DNA from: Bifidobacteriaceae bacterium
GTDB lineage: Bacteria > Actinomycetota > Actinomycetes > Actinomycetales > Bifidobacteriaceae
DNA length: 58,141 nucleotides
Assembly: GCA_022650895.1 (NCBI GenBank)
Contig: JALCQC010000013.1
Coordinates: 1 to 58,141 of the forward strand
Direction: 5' to 3'
A model generated the notes under the pieces. It was given only the letters and a program-made list of their open reading frames with translations, did not search any database and had not been told where the DNA came from. This document shows positions 46,967 to 56,218 of this stretch, in pieces (positions within the stretch are counted from its first letter, which is position 1; every line of letters starts with the position of its first letter). A program made the translations under genes and the position numbers.

Positions 46967-48178
46967 ATGACCGAGCGGAAGACGCGGTTGGGGCATCTGG
47001 TGGATGCTGCGGCGCAGGCAAGTGAGAACACCTCTGGTAGGGTGCATCCCGCCACGGTGCGGAATGTGACGTCCCTTGCCTTCTTTCTCGCCATCGTAGG
47101 CGTCGTGTGGGCGCTGGTGAGCGGTATTGAATTCCATATAGCTCTCGGGTTTGCCGCTATTTTCCTAGGGATCGTCAGCGGGTGGTCGCAGCTCAGCTTC
47201 ATCATGAACCAGCCGCTCGGAGGTGTCGGTTCAGGGGACGATGAGGCGCTGGCTGCCGCGAGTTTGCGTTCGCGCAAGGTCGGGATCGCAATGACCGTTC
47301 TGAGTGTCGTTGTCACCATTGCCGGCGTGTTGGTTCTTTTTGGCGGCGTTTTGGGACCGAGACAGGTTCTTTTCGGTGCGCTCGCGGGCTTTGTCATCCT
47401 CGCCGCAGTGGCATTGATCATCGCCCCATGGTGGATAACACTTGTCGCCAATCTCGGTATGCAGGAGGCCAAAACCGCTCGTGAGCAGCTGCGCTTGGAT
47501 TTCACTGCACATCTGCACGATTCCGTTCTTCAGACCCTGGCGCTCATTCAACTCAACGCCGATGATCCGAAAAAGGTTGCGGCACTCGCGCATGCTCAGG
47601 AACGCGATCTGCGCGAATGGCTTTACGGAGACATGGAGACAGGTTCGCCCGCTGGTGGACCCAGCTCCGCAGGCGCTACCGCCGAGGGTGTCTCCCCGGC
47701 CGAGGCAGGTGCTGCTTCTACCGCTGCCCCATATACGGGCACGGACAGCGCTCCCGAATCCCTGTCGCGTGCACTCAAACGTCTCGTTGCCGACGTCGAA
47801 GACACCACCGAGCGCCAGATCGAACTCGTCACAGTCGGCGATGCCAGGGCGGATGAACAGACTGTGCCGTTGCTTTCTGCTGCCAGGGAGGCCATGCTGA
47901 ATGCCGCCCATCATGGAGCGCCCCCTTATTCCGTCTATCTGGAGGTGAGTGGAGGGCTCATCCAACTGTTCGTCCGTGATCACGGCTCCGGTTTTGACAC
48001 TGCGCATTTGCCTGCGGGGCATCTGGGTGTGTCCGAATCGATTCTGGGGCGTATGAAGCGCAACGGCGGCACCGCGGACATTGATTCGCGCCCCGGCTGG
48101 GGCACCGAAGTGAAGCTGACGCTGCATGTGGATTCTTCTCAACATGCAGGATCCCCTCAAGAGGAAGAGAAACAATGA
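46967..48178 (+). CDS. NarL-family sensor histidine kinase (envelope-stress type)
   Basis: Membrane sensor kinase of 403 residues. Four hydrophobic segments in the first 160 residues come without an obvious extracellular sensor domain. The HisKA_3 phosphoacceptor is HLHDSVLQTLALIQ (His184, Asp185). The ATPase domain follows with AAREAMLNAAHHGA (N box), RDHGSGFD (G1) and GRMKRNGGTADIDSRPGWGTE (G2). A Ser/Ala/Gly-rich linker (about residues 225-260) lies between the domains. The start is uncertain (GTG 46928 is also possible). The stop overlaps the response-regulator start (ATGA). Confidence 0.92.
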   Translation: MTERKTRLGHLVDAAAQASENTSGRVHPATVRNVTSLAFFLAIVGVVWALVSGIEFHIALGFAAIFLGIVSGWSQLSFIMNQPLGGVGSGDDEALAAASLRSRKVGIAMTVLSVVVTIAGVLVLFGGVLGPRQVLFGALAGFVILAAVALIIAPWWITLVANLGMQEAKTAREQLRLDFTAHLHDSVLQTLALIQLNADDPKKVAALAHAQERDLREWLYGDMETGSPAGGPSSAGATAEGVSPAEAGAASTAAPYTGTDSAPESLSRALKRLVADVEDTTERQIELVTVGDARADEQTVPLLSAAREAMLNAAHHGAPPYSVYLEVSGGLIQLFVRDHGSGFDTAHLPAGHLGVSESILGRMKRNGGTADIDSRPGWGTEVKLTLHVDSSQHAGSPQEEEKQ

Positions 48179-48927
48179 CCGGATCAATCAGGGTTGCGGT
48201 GGTCGATGACCATGAGATGTTCCGTGCGGGTGTCATCTCCACCATTCAGAACGATTTTGAGGTGGTTGGGCAGGCGGGGGACGTCGAGTCGTCCATCGCC
48301 ATGATCGGGCAGTCCCAGCCGGATGTGGTCCTCCTTGACGTTCACGTTCCCGGTGGCCAGGGCGGAGGCGGTTCGGAAATCATTCTGCGCAGCGTGCCTC
48401 TTTCTCCCCAGACCCTGTACCTTGCGTTGTCGGTTTCGGATTCGCCGGCAGACGTCGGTGCCGTCATCCGGGCGGGCGCTCGCGGGTATGTGACGAAGAC
48501 CATCACTGCTTCCGATCTCATCGCCTCGGTGCGTCAGGTAGCTGACGGCTATGCGGTCTTCAGTCCGAAGCTGGCCGGTTTTGTTCTGACCGCCTTCGAT
48601 CATGGAGCCTTCTCTGGCGAGACGGCGTCGCCGGAACAGACAGGTGTGGCCAGGGAGAAACGGCATGCCGAAGAATTGTTGGGACATCAGCGGTCTGTCC
48701 CGCAGAACAACGGAGCCTACGATCCTTCGGAGATCGACGTTCTCAGTCCGCGCGAGCAGGAAGTCATGCGCCTTATCGCGCGTGGGTACTCATACAAGGA
48801 AGTTGCTGCGGAGCTGTTTATCTCCGTGAAGACGGTCGAAACCCATGTCTCTGCGGTCCTGAGGAAGCTTCAGCTCTCCAATCGAGGAGAACTCGCGCGG
48901 TGGGCGGCCTATCGTCGCATAGTGTGA
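48175..48927 (+). CDS. LuxR/NarL-family response regulator
   Basis: DNA-binding partner of the kinase (250 residues). The receiver domain has the acidic pair DD near residue 11 and the phosphoacceptor Asp55 in VVLLDVHVPG. The switch lysine is in GYVTKTI. A linker of about 60 residues leads to a C-terminal LuxR helix-turn-helix (LSPREQEVMRLIARGYSYKEVAAEL, then VKTVETHVSAVLRKL). It most likely controls the divergent PspC operon and itself; no operator is evident. Confidence 0.95.
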   Translation: MTGSIRVAVVDDHEMFRAGVISTIQNDFEVVGQAGDVESSIAMIGQSQPDVVLLDVHVPGGQGGGGSEIILRSVPLSPQTLYLALSVSDSPADVGAVIRAGARGYVTKTITASDLIASVRQVADGYAVFSPKLAGFVLTAFDHGAFSGETASPEQTGVAREKRHAEELLGHQRSVPQNNGAYDPSEIDVLSPREQEVMRLIARGYSYKEVAAELFISVKTVETHVSAVLRKLQLSNRGELARWAAYRRIV

Positions 48928-48985
48928 GTTTGTGTGCGTCGCGGCTCTTGGCTTTGAGCCAGGTGACTGAGCTTTTTAGTGTGAG

Positions 48986-49067
48986 TGCGCGGGAAGAGAC
49001 TTGAACTCTCACGTCCGAAGACACAGGAACCTAAATCCTGCGCGTCTACCAATTCCGCCACCCGCGC
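48986..49067 (-). tRNA. tRNA-Leu (TAG anticodon)
   Basis: An 82-nt gene with the long variable arm of tRNA-Leu. Acceptor is GCGCGGG/CCCGCGC with discriminator A. The anticodon stem CAGGA/TCCTG carries loop TTTAGGT, so the anticodon is TAG. The T-loop is TTCAAGTC, and CCA is not encoded. Confidence 0.95.
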
Positions 49068-49180
49068 GTGACCCTTCCAGAAGCTTCACCGAGACCGTCT
49101 GCAGAGACAGCGTCCGATGTGAGTTCTGATTCAGAAAAACCCCGGGCATTCTGGCTTTCGACGAACACCTAGGGTTTCGG

Positions 49181-49253
49181 AGCCACTTGACAGAATCGAA
49201 CTGTCGACCTTCTCATTACGAGTGAGACGCTCTACCGACTGAGCTAAAGTGGC
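49181..49253 (-). tRNA. tRNA-Thr (CGT anticodon)
   Basis: A 73-nt cloverleaf with acceptor GCCACTT/AAGTGGC, D-arm AGCTCAGTCGGTAGAGC, anticodon stem TCTCA/TGAGA around CTCGTAA (anticodon CGT) and T-loop TTCGATTC. The discriminator is T, and CCA is not encoded. It lies 113 bases upstream of tRNA-Leu on the same strand. Confidence 0.94.
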
Positions 49254-49419
49254 GTTTTCCCGAGCACATGCGACAGAACTCGCACCTGCGTGAGACAACG
49301 GCAACAGTTTACCGCATCATGGAGTTTTGTCTAGTTCGCGGCGCCGTGTTCTGTGTTTTCCTCGCGAATATCGCACTAATGCAGTGGTTTGCGGGAGTGC
49401 TTCAAGTAGGCTGAGGGCG

Positions 49420-50766
49420 ATGAAAGACACGACGGAGAAGGCCGTGGCTCCGCAGTCACCGGGGCTCGGCAAGAGCGGAGAACGAGGTGATCGCGGAGAC
49501 AAGCGGTCGCACAGCGATACTGACGCTCAAGCGCTTGCGCAGCCGACGGCGGGGCACAACTCAGGACACAGCGCGGAACGCAACGTCCACGTGGAGGCCC
49601 TGCGTCTCATCGCCATCGTCGGAATAGCCATCTTCCACACCTTCCTTCCCTTCTTCAACTCAGTGGCATACGGGACGTCCCTGATCTCCGGCACGGACGT
49701 TTCCGCCCTTTCGCAGTCCGGTGTGGCTCTGTTCTTCCTCGGATTCGTCAGTCTTCTCGGCTCCATGGGCAACAACATCTTCTTCATGATCTCAGGGTTC
49801 TACCTCATTCCCTCCCTGCAGAGGGATAGTGCGTTACCCGGTTTCTGGAGCCGTCAGTTGCGCAAGACTGTGCGCCGTGCCGTCATTGTGGTGGCCACAG
49901 TGGCTTTCTATGCCGTGATTGCGGTGTGCGTTGACACGTGGATCGTTGATATCCCAGGCGTTTCGCTGCACTCATGGAGCTGGTTGGTGGGCGGTCTGGA
50001 ATTCGTGTGGCTGTATCTCGTCGCCGTTTTCGCTGCCCCGGTCGTCGCATGGCTGCAGGGTCGTTTCTCTCGGGCGTGGCCGATTTTCGTCGTCTCCGCA
50101 TTCTTCATCGTCATGATGCTGAACTGTTACATCGCCTTCTTCTCGCAGGGAGGTGTGGAACGTGGTCTCACCGATTGGCGCAAACTCATGAGTGCCGCCA
50201 CCTACGGCGTCGCCTTCATTCTCGCGGGCTTCATCGGTTCGCGCTGGTCTGCTTTCCGCAGCCTTGGCGCCTCCTTGGCGTGGGGGAGCGTGGTTCTGAC
50301 GGTGGCGGTTGTAACCTGTGTCGCCGCCATGCATGATGCGAGTCTCATGGGCGCTCTGTCCTTCAAATCGACGTCCCTGCTGGCTTTCCTCATGGCATTG
50401 GGCGGTCTGATCGCCGCGTCCAGCTCCGCACCAAAATCTGTGTCAGAATCTGCATCGGAATCCACGTCCAATGCTCCTGGCGTGGCGCGGCTGATTCGTT
50501 TCTTCGCGGCGGGAATTCTTGGCTTTTACGTCGCCAACGCACTTTTCGATGGACTTGTCAGCAAGACGACTCAGTCCGTTCTGCTGAATCTTTTGGGGAT
50601 CGACTCCTCGGCGGCAAATTCCACCGGAGTGACGCTTTCCGTGCCCGGCCTCGTGAGCTTCGCCGGAGCGGGCATTGGCATCAGTGTGGGTTTTGTGGCG
50701 GTGGTTCTGCTTTTCGACCGTCTCGTTGCGCACCCTATTCTGTCGGCGGTGCATTTGACAAAGTAA
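49420..50766 (+). CDS. Acyltransferase-3 family membrane protein
   Basis: Integral membrane O-acyltransferase of 448 residues with about ten helices. A hydrophilic N-terminal tail of about 55 residues precedes VEALRLIAIVGIAIFHTFLP, the first helix with the family's charged ALR...H pattern. NNIFFMISGFYLIPSL matches the conserved FFxxSGF motif. An Ala/Ser-rich loop (about residues 330-350) interrupts the later helices. Such enzymes modify exopolysaccharide, teichoic acid or peptidoglycan; the substrate is unknown. ATG 49420 lies seven bases after TAGGCT, with GAGGG also nearby. Confidence 0.85.
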   Translation: MKDTTEKAVAPQSPGLGKSGERGDRGDKRSHSDTDAQALAQPTAGHNSGHSAERNVHVEALRLIAIVGIAIFHTFLPFFNSVAYGTSLISGTDVSALSQSGVALFFLGFVSLLGSMGNNIFFMISGFYLIPSLQRDSALPGFWSRQLRKTVRRAVIVVATVAFYAVIAVCVDTWIVDIPGVSLHSWSWLVGGLEFVWLYLVAVFAAPVVAWLQGRFSRAWPIFVVSAFFIVMMLNCYIAFFSQGGVERGLTDWRKLMSAATYGVAFILAGFIGSRWSAFRSLGASLAWGSVVLTVAVVTCVAAMHDASLMGALSFKSTSLLAFLMALGGLIAASSSAPKSVSESASESTSNAPGVARLIRFFAAGILGFYVANALFDGLVSKTTQSVLLNLLGIDSSAANSTGVTLSVPGLVSFAGAGIGISVGFVAVVLLFDRLVAHPILSAVHLTK

Positions 50767-50937
50767 AGCCGTCGTTTCGCCCTTCTCGGAAGAGATGCGT
50801 GAAGCCACGATTTTCGCGGTATGCGCACGTTCCAATCTGTCCTTTATTTGCAGTAGCGTAATGAGTGATATGGCTCAAAACAGTTGAAATTGTTGTACCC
50901 GATACTTCTTTCCAACCGGGTGCGAGAAAGGACCATT

Positions 50938-52632
50938 ATGGCCATCAATCCACCAATTGACGCTACCAAGACCGCGGCATGGACTGCTCTTGACAAGCAC
51001 TACAACGAACTGAAGTCCGAAGGAATCAACCTGCGTGAGTGGTTCGAGTCGGACCCCGAGCGTACCGCCAAGCTCAGCTTCGACGCTGGCGACCTGCATT
51101 TTGACTTGTCGAAGAATCTCATCAAGCCCGAGACTCTCCCTCTGCTGGCACAGCTTGCCAAGGACGTGAAGCTGGACGAGCGCATCAAGCAGATGTATTC
51201 CGGCGTTCACATCAACAGCACGGAAGACCGTGCCGTTCTGCACACCGCACTTCGCCGTCCCGCATCTGATGAGGGCAAGTACATTGTCGATGGGCAGGAT
51301 GTCGTCAAGGACGTTCACGAAACCCTCGACCGCATCTATGCCTTCGCCAACAAGGTTCGCTCCGGCGAATGGACCGGCATTTCCGGCAAGAAGATCACCA
51401 CGGTCGTCAACGTCGGCATCGGTGGTTCGGATCTGGGTCCCGTCATGGTGTACGAGGCACTGAAGGCGTACGCGGACGCGGGTATCACGGCGCGTTTCGT
51501 CTCCAACATCGATCCCAATGACATGGCGGAGAAGACCAAGGATCTCGATCCCGAAACCACCATGTTCATCATCGTGTCCAAGACCTTCACCACGCTCGAA
51601 ACGCTGACGAACGCCCGCGAGGCGCGCACTTGGATGCTTAACGGGCTCAAGGCTCAGGGTGCCATCGATGACTCCGAGGAACAGCGCAAGGAAGCGGTGA
51701 AGAAGCACTTCGTCGCAGTTTCCACAGCACTCGACAAGGTCGAGGCGTTCGGTATCGATCCTCAGAATGCCTTCGGCTTCTGGAACTGGGTCGGCGGCCG
51801 CTATTCCGTTGATTCCGCCGTCGGCACCATTCTCGCCGTCGTCTTCGGACCGGAGCGTTTCGAGGACTTCCTCAGGGGCTTCCACGTCATCGACGAGTAC
51901 TTCGCCACCACACCCTTCGAGAAGAACGTCGTCGCTCTTCTGGGACTGCTCAACGTGTGGTATGTCAACTTCTTTGGCGCGCACACCCATGCGGTTCTGC
52001 CCTACAACCAGTACCTCAACCGCTTTCCTGCCTATCTGCAGCAGCTCACCATGGAGTCCAACGGCAAGTCCGTGCGCTGGGACGGCAGCCCTGTCACCAC
52101 ACAGACCGGTGAGATCTTCTGGGGAGAGCCGGGCACCAATGGCCAGCACGCTTTCTACCAGCTGATTCACCAGGGAACCCGCCTCATCCCCGCCGACTTC
52201 ATCGCTTTCGCCAACACTGCGAACCCGACGAAGGACGGAGATCAGGATGTGCACGAGCTCTTCCTCGCCAACTTCCTGGCGCAGACCAAGGCACTCGCTT
52301 TCGGCAAGACCGCCGACGAGGTTCGCGCAGAGGGAACGCCGGAGAACATCGTTCCCGCGCGCATCTTCACCGGCAACCGTCCGACCACGTCCATCTTCGG
52401 CGACACCCTTACGCCTGCCGCCGTCGGTGAACTGATCGCTCTCTACGAGCACATCACTCTCGTCGAAGGCACCGTGTGGGGCCTTGACTCCTACGATCAG
52501 TGGGGTGTTGAGCTTGGCAAGAAGCTCGCTCTCGAAATCGCTCCCGCAATCTCTAAGGACGACGACGCGTTGGCGAAGCAGGACCAGTCCACCCGTGCGC
52601 TCATCAACTTCTACCGCGCACATCGCAAGTAG
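50938..52632 (+). CDS. pgi: Glucose-6-phosphate isomerase
   Basis: Interconverts glucose 6-phosphate and fructose 6-phosphate (564 residues, normal length). Visible motifs are [17 protein letters not shown] (sugar-phosphate binding), [15 protein letters not shown] and [32 protein letters not shown] and the C-terminal signature [12 protein letters not shown] complete the set. AGAAAGGA precedes ATG 50938; the upstream in-frame start at 50884 is not needed. A strong terminator-like hairpin follows. Confidence 0.97.
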   Translation: MAINPPIDATKTAAWTALDKHYNELKSEGINLREWFESDPERTAKLSFDAGDLHFDLSKNLIKPETLPLLAQLAKDVKLDERIKQMYSGVHINSTEDRAVLHTALRRPASDEGKYIVDGQDVVKDVHETLDRIYAFANKVRSGEWTGISGKKITTVVNVGIGGSDLGPVMVYEALKAYADAGITARFVSNIDPNDMAEKTKDLDPETTMFIIVSKTFTTLETLTNAREARTWMLNGLKAQGAIDDSEEQRKEAVKKHFVAVSTALDKVEAFGIDPQNAFGFWNWVGGRYSVDSAVGTILAVVFGPERFEDFLRGFHVIDEYFATTPFEKNVVALLGLLNVWYVNFFGAHTHAVLPYNQYLNRFPAYLQQLTMESNGKSVRWDGSPVTTQTGEIFWGEPGTNGQHAFYQLIHQGTRLIPADFIAFANTANPTKDGDQDVHELFLANFLAQTKALAFGKTADEVRAEGTPENIVPARIFTGNRPTTSIFGDTLTPAAVGELIALYEHITLVEGTVWGLDSYDQWGVELGKKLALEIAPAISKDDDALAKQDQSTRALINFYRAHRK

Positions 52633-52687
52633 TGGCAGCGAATGGCAGAGTGCACGACAGATAGCGAGTAGTTTGCGCTAAATCTGT

Positions 52688-52727
52688 GAAAAGGGCGGTT
52701 TGGACTACGGTCTGAACCGCCCTTTTC
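52688..52727 (+). terminator. Hairpin terminator after pgi
   Basis: A perfect 13-bp stem (GAAAAGGGCGGTT with AACCGCCCTTTTC) encloses a 14-base loop. The T-run is inside the descending arm (CCCTTTTC), as in many bidirectional terminators. Confidence 0.78.
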
Positions 52728-52738
52728 GGTGTGGCGAA

Positions 52739-52767
52739 TTGAAATGTCGACACAGGCGTCGTATAGT
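52739..52767 (+). promoter_or_regulatory. Promoter of rho
   Basis: TTGAAA (52739-52744) and TATAGT (52762-52767) are separated by 17 bases, the best sigma-70-type match I saw in the window. Transcription would start near 52774, leaving a leader of about 130 bases before the rho start codon. Confidence 0.72.
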
Positions 52768-52794
52768 GACATCGTCCGGATGTGAGGAAACCAA

Positions 52795-52935
52795 TTGAGT
52801 TTTCGTCGATCCATTCGGCACTTCACCGATGAGGATTTTCTTCTCGATATTATTACCAGTCTGATTGCGGGTATCCGTATAGAGGACAAACGAAAGGTAC
52901 ACACGTGGCAACTGGCCAGAATCTTGCCGATATGA
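52795..52935 (+). CDS. Possible leader ORF overlapping the rho start
   Basis: A 46-codon frame starting with TTG at 52795, seven bases after GTGAGG, runs through the rho leader. It ends at TGA 52933-52935, inside the rho gene in another frame. The product would be FRRSIRHFTDEDFLLDIITS-like with no recognised family. Its translation could couple to, or compete with, rho initiation. It may equally be chance. Confidence 0.25.
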   Translation: MSFRRSIRHFTDEDFLLDIITSLIAGIRIEDKRKVHTWQLARILPI

Positions 52936-54941
52936 AGTTGGCGGAACTCAAGGATCTCGCAAAACAAATGGGTCTTCGGGGTACTTCGACGATGCGCAAG
53001 CCTGATCTCGTCGCAACCATCAATGCAGCGCGCACTGGTGGCGAGGCCCCTAAAGGTGTCACGGTCGGTGTGGTACGTCGCGGTAGGCCTCCCAAGGTGT
53101 CTGATGACACGACGACTGAAGCGAAGGCTACCGATACTCAGGAACCTGCTGCCACTCAGAAGGCGGCGGATGAGGCTCCGGTTGCGAGCGCTCCCGCTGT
53201 TAAGAAGATGGAATCGACCTTCTCAGCGCCTGCCAAGCCCGTCGTGGCGACAAAGGCTCCTGTTGGCGCAACAGTTTCCGCGCCTCTGCTGTCTTCCGCC
53301 CTTCCTGCGCGTGAGGAATCTTCCTCAAACCGTGCGGCCAAGCGCCCCACGCGGACGACACACCGCAAAAAGGCCGGCATCGAAAATCTTGATTTGGGCA
53401 TAAAACTCCCGACCCGCCATACTGATTCCTCGGCATCTTCGGCACCGAGCAAGCGCCCGTCCTCATCTGCTTCCACGAGTGTGGCAGACGAGGAACCGGC
53501 AGTGCCGGAAGTGAAGGGGCTCGATGACATTCTGGCGGTGCTTCCGGATCGTTCGGAGCATGCGCACAAGAAATCGCAGTCTTCTGCTGAGACGTCACGC
53601 GACTCTTCCGAGAGCGACGATCGTGAATTCACCCGTCGTTCCCGCAACCACCACGACCGTAATGATCGCAATGACCGCAATGACCGTCGCGGCAAGAATT
53701 CCCGTAACCGGAATCGCAATGACCGTAACGAGCGCAATGAGCGTAACGAGCGCGATTATGAGGATCGTGAGTCGGAGCAGAGTGGCCAGAGCCGCGAAGA
53801 GCAGGCAGTGGTTCCTGTTGCCGGCATCGTTGACATTCTCGATTCCTACGCCTTCATCCGCACCTCCGGCTACCTGCCGGGGCCGAACGACGTGTATGTC
53901 TCCATGGGACTCGTCAAGAAGTACGGCCTGCGCAAGGGCGATGCCGTCCAAGGCACCATCCGTCCTCCGCGTGAGAATGACCGCCGTTCTCAGCGTCAGA
54001 AGTTCGTGCCCCTTCAGGGAATCGACTCCATCAATGGAATGACCGTGGAGCAGGCTCGCCAGCGTCCCGACTTCAGCAAGCTCACCCCCCTCTACCCGCA
54101 GGAACGCCTGCGCATGGAGACCGAGCCCACCAAGATCACAGGTCGCCTCATTGACATCGTGTCGCCTATCGGCAAGGGCCAGCGTGGCCTCATCGTTTCG
54201 CCGCCAAAGGCAGGCAAGACCATCACCCTTCAGCAGATCGCAAACTCCATTTCCACGAACAACCCTGAGGTCCATCTCATGGTGGTTCTGGTGGACGAGC
54301 GCCCTGAAGAGGTCACCGACATGGAGCGCACGGTTCAGGGTGAGGTCATTTCCTCCACCTTTGACCGTCCGGCAACTGACCACACCATCGTCGCGGAACT
54401 CGCCATCGAACGCGCAAAGCGTTTGGTGGAGCTGGGACAGGATGTTGTCGTTCTGCTTGATTCCATGACACGTCTTGCCCGCGCATACAACATCGCCGCA
54501 CCGGCCTCGGGCCGCATTCTTTCCGGTGGTGTTGATGCACAGGCCCTCTACCCGCCCAAGAAGTTCTTCGGCGCCGCCCGTAACATCGAGAATGGCGGTT
54601 CGTTGACGATTATCTCGTCCGCACTGGTGGAGACTGGTTCCAAGATGGATGAGGTCATCTTCGAGGAATTCAAGGGCACCGGCAACATGGAGCTGCGTCT
54701 GTCCCGCGAACTCGCGGACAAGCGTCTCTTCCCGGCCATCGACATCAACGCTTCGGGAACCCGTCGCGAAGAGCTCATCACGCCTCCGACCGAGCTGGCT
54801 GTGGTGTACCGCCTCCGCCGCGCCATCGGTGGTCTCGAGCCCGAGCAGGCATACCAGACTCTGGTGCCGCGCCTGAAGAAGACGCGCAACAACCGCGAAT
54901 TCCTCGGTGCCATCGTCTCGACGATGCCGCAGGCGAACTGA
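52905..54941 (+). CDS. rho: Transcription termination factor Rho
   Basis: Hexameric RNA-dependent ATPase ending transcripts (678 residues, much longer than the roughly 420-residue core). The N-terminal segment DMKLAELKDLAKQMGL is the helical Rho_N domain. Residues about 45-300 are an actinobacterial insertion, basic and low-complexity, with an Asn-Asp-Arg repeat run at about 246-288. The RNA-binding cold-shock fold and ATPase core follow: SPPKAGKTITLQ (P-loop, about 432), LVDERPEEVTDM, LLDSMTRLARAYN and the R-loop/Q-loop region. GTG 52905 has AAAGG seven bases upstream. Confidence 0.97.
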   Translation: MATGQNLADMKLAELKDLAKQMGLRGTSTMRKPDLVATINAARTGGEAPKGVTVGVVRRGRPPKVSDDTTTEAKATDTQEPAATQKAADEAPVASAPAVKKMESTFSAPAKPVVATKAPVGATVSAPLLSSALPAREESSSNRAAKRPTRTTHRKKAGIENLDLGIKLPTRHTDSSASSAPSKRPSSSASTSVADEEPAVPEVKGLDDILAVLPDRSEHAHKKSQSSAETSRDSSESDDREFTRRSRNHHDRNDRNDRNDRRGKNSRNRNRNDRNERNERNERDYEDRESEQSGQSREEQAVVPVAGIVDILDSYAFIRTSGYLPGPNDVYVSMGLVKKYGLRKGDAVQGTIRPPRENDRRSQRQKFVPLQGIDSINGMTVEQARQRPDFSKLTPLYPQERLRMETEPTKITGRLIDIVSPIGKGQRGLIVSPPKAGKTITLQQIANSISTNNPEVHLMVVLVDERPEEVTDMERTVQGEVISSTFDRPATDHTIVAELAIERAKRLVELGQDVVVLLDSMTRLARAYNIAAPASGRILSGGVDAQALYPPKKFFGAARNIENGGSLTIISSALVETGSKMDEVIFEEFKGTGNMELRLSRELADKRLFPAIDINASGTRREELITPPTELAVVYRLRRAIGGLEPEQAYQTLVPRLKKTRNNREFLGAIVSTMPQAN

Positions 54942-55027
54942 GGAATCCCCGTCGCTCGCAGTGGAGCATGATGAGTTGTGACCTGTGAGCGTTGACGTTG
55001 AGTCGCTGAACTCTCAAGGAGGTATCG

Positions 55028-55477
55028 ATGACGGAAAAGGAATCTCACGAACGGTCTGATGCGGAGGCGGGAGTGATTCCCGCAGCAGTTGCCGCACAAC
55101 GCCAGGAGGAGATCTCGACCGTCATCGATGTCTCGGATGACTCCCTTGATCCGGAGACGGAGAAGGTGGTTCGCCAGATTTCACAGCTGCGTCAGTCCAT
55201 TGACAACATCGACAACGCCGTTGTCTCCTTGCTTGCTGAGCGTTTCAAGGCGACGGCACAGGTGGGTGTGCTCAAGGCGCAGGCGGGTTTTGCTCCCGCC
55301 GATTTCAAGCGTGAAAATCGTCAGATGGCACGGCTACGTCGCATCGCCAACGACGCCGGTCTGGATGTCGAAATCGCTGAAAAGTATCGCGAATTCGTTG
55401 TCGAGGAAGCCAAGAAGCGTCACCGCCGCATTGCGGAGGATGGCGACAATCCGGGTGTGCTGGATCTCTTCGCCTAA
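55028..55477 (+). CDS. Chorismate mutase, AroQ class
   Basis: Converts chorismate to prephenate for phenylalanine and tyrosine synthesis (149 residues). An acidic N-terminal tail of about 55 residues precedes the helical AroQ domain: LRQSIDNIDNAVVSLLAERFKATAQVGVLKA, then FKRENRQMARLRRIANDAGLD. The conserved Arg and Lys that bind the carboxylates are in place. There is no signal peptide, so it is cytoplasmic. AGGAGG precedes ATG 55028, 86 bases after rho. Confidence 0.93.
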   Translation: MTEKESHERSDAEAGVIPAAVAAQRQEEISTVIDVSDDSLDPETEKVVRQISQLRQSIDNIDNAVVSLLAERFKATAQVGVLKAQAGFAPADFKRENRQMARLRRIANDAGLDVEIAEKYREFVVEEAKKRHRRIAEDGDNPGVLDLFA

Positions 55478-55573
55478 CCTAGATTCTCGGCCCAGACTCT
55501 TAGCCTAGATTCTCAGCACACGCTTTGAACCTACCCGGACTTCCTCCAGTACTAGTGGCTTTGAGCAGGTGCT

Positions 55574-56218
55574 TTAGAGTGTGGGGATCGGTTTGTTGAG
55601 CATTTTGTCTCGCCAGTAATACACGTCGTCGTGCTCGCCGATCTCACGAACCACTGCGCAGGGAGTGCCGAGAGCGACGCTGTTTGCGGGAATGTCTTTT
55701 GTCACGACGGAACCTGCTCCAATGACGGAGTTCTTGCCGATGGTGACTCCCGGAAGAATGATGGCACCTGCCCCCACCCACACATCGTCCTCAATGACCA
55801 CAGGTAGTGAATACTGTGCATGGACGCGGCGCAGATCCGGCTTGATGGGATGGCCAGTCGTGGTGATCACGACGTTAGGCGCCAACATGACATCGTTCCC
55901 GATGGTGATGGGGCCGTCGTCCACCAGAGTGAGGTTAAAGTTCGCATAGCAGCCGTTACCCCAGTGCGTATTGAGTCCCCAGTTAGCATGGAGTGGCGGT
56001 TCGATGTACAGACCGTCGCCGACGCTGCCGAAGAATCTTTTTAAGAGTTCGGCGCGCTTTTCCTGTTCGCGGGGCCTACTGGAGTTGTAGTCGTAGAGAA
56101 GTTCCATTGAATCCAACTGCTGGTCGACGAAGGAGTCTCCGCAGATGTAGACGTCGCCGGAGTGCATCACGTCAAGTTTTTCCTGTGGGATGGTGTGGTG
56201 GTGCTGTATTTCAGTCAT
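55574..56218 (-). CDS. Maltose/galactoside O-acetyltransferase (LacA/Maa family)
   Basis: Left-handed beta-helix acetyltransferase using acetyl-CoA (214 residues). The maltose acetyltransferase cap is at the N-terminus (SMELLYDYNSSRPREQEKRAELLKRFFG). Hexapeptide repeats follow, including LTLVDDGPITIGNDVMLAPNVVI and VWVGAGAIILPGVTIGKNSVIGAGSVVTKDI; the catalytic His is in ITTTGHP. ATG 56218 is seven bases after TATGTT with no ribosome site. An in-frame extension to 56371 has no homology. The likely acceptor is a free sugar or glycoside. Confidence 0.93.
   Translation of the reverse strand: MTEIQHHHTIPQEKLDVMHSGDVYICGDSFVDQQLDSMELLYDYNSSRPREQEKRAELLKRFFGSVGDGLYIEPPLHANWGLNTHWGNGCYANFNLTLVDDGPITIGNDVMLAPNVVITTTGHPIKPDLRRVHAQYSLPVVIEDDVWVGAGAIILPGVTIGKNSVIGAGSVVTKDIPANSVALGTPCAVVREIGEHDDVYYWRDKMLNKPIPTL

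Noticed and set aside
50875-52623. A 582-codon open frame antisense to the whole of pgi
   Set aside because: Striking in length, but it mirrors pgi codon by codon and shows no motif or ribosome site. Similar long antisense frames lie over ilvB (34564-35868) and murA (13299-14303).
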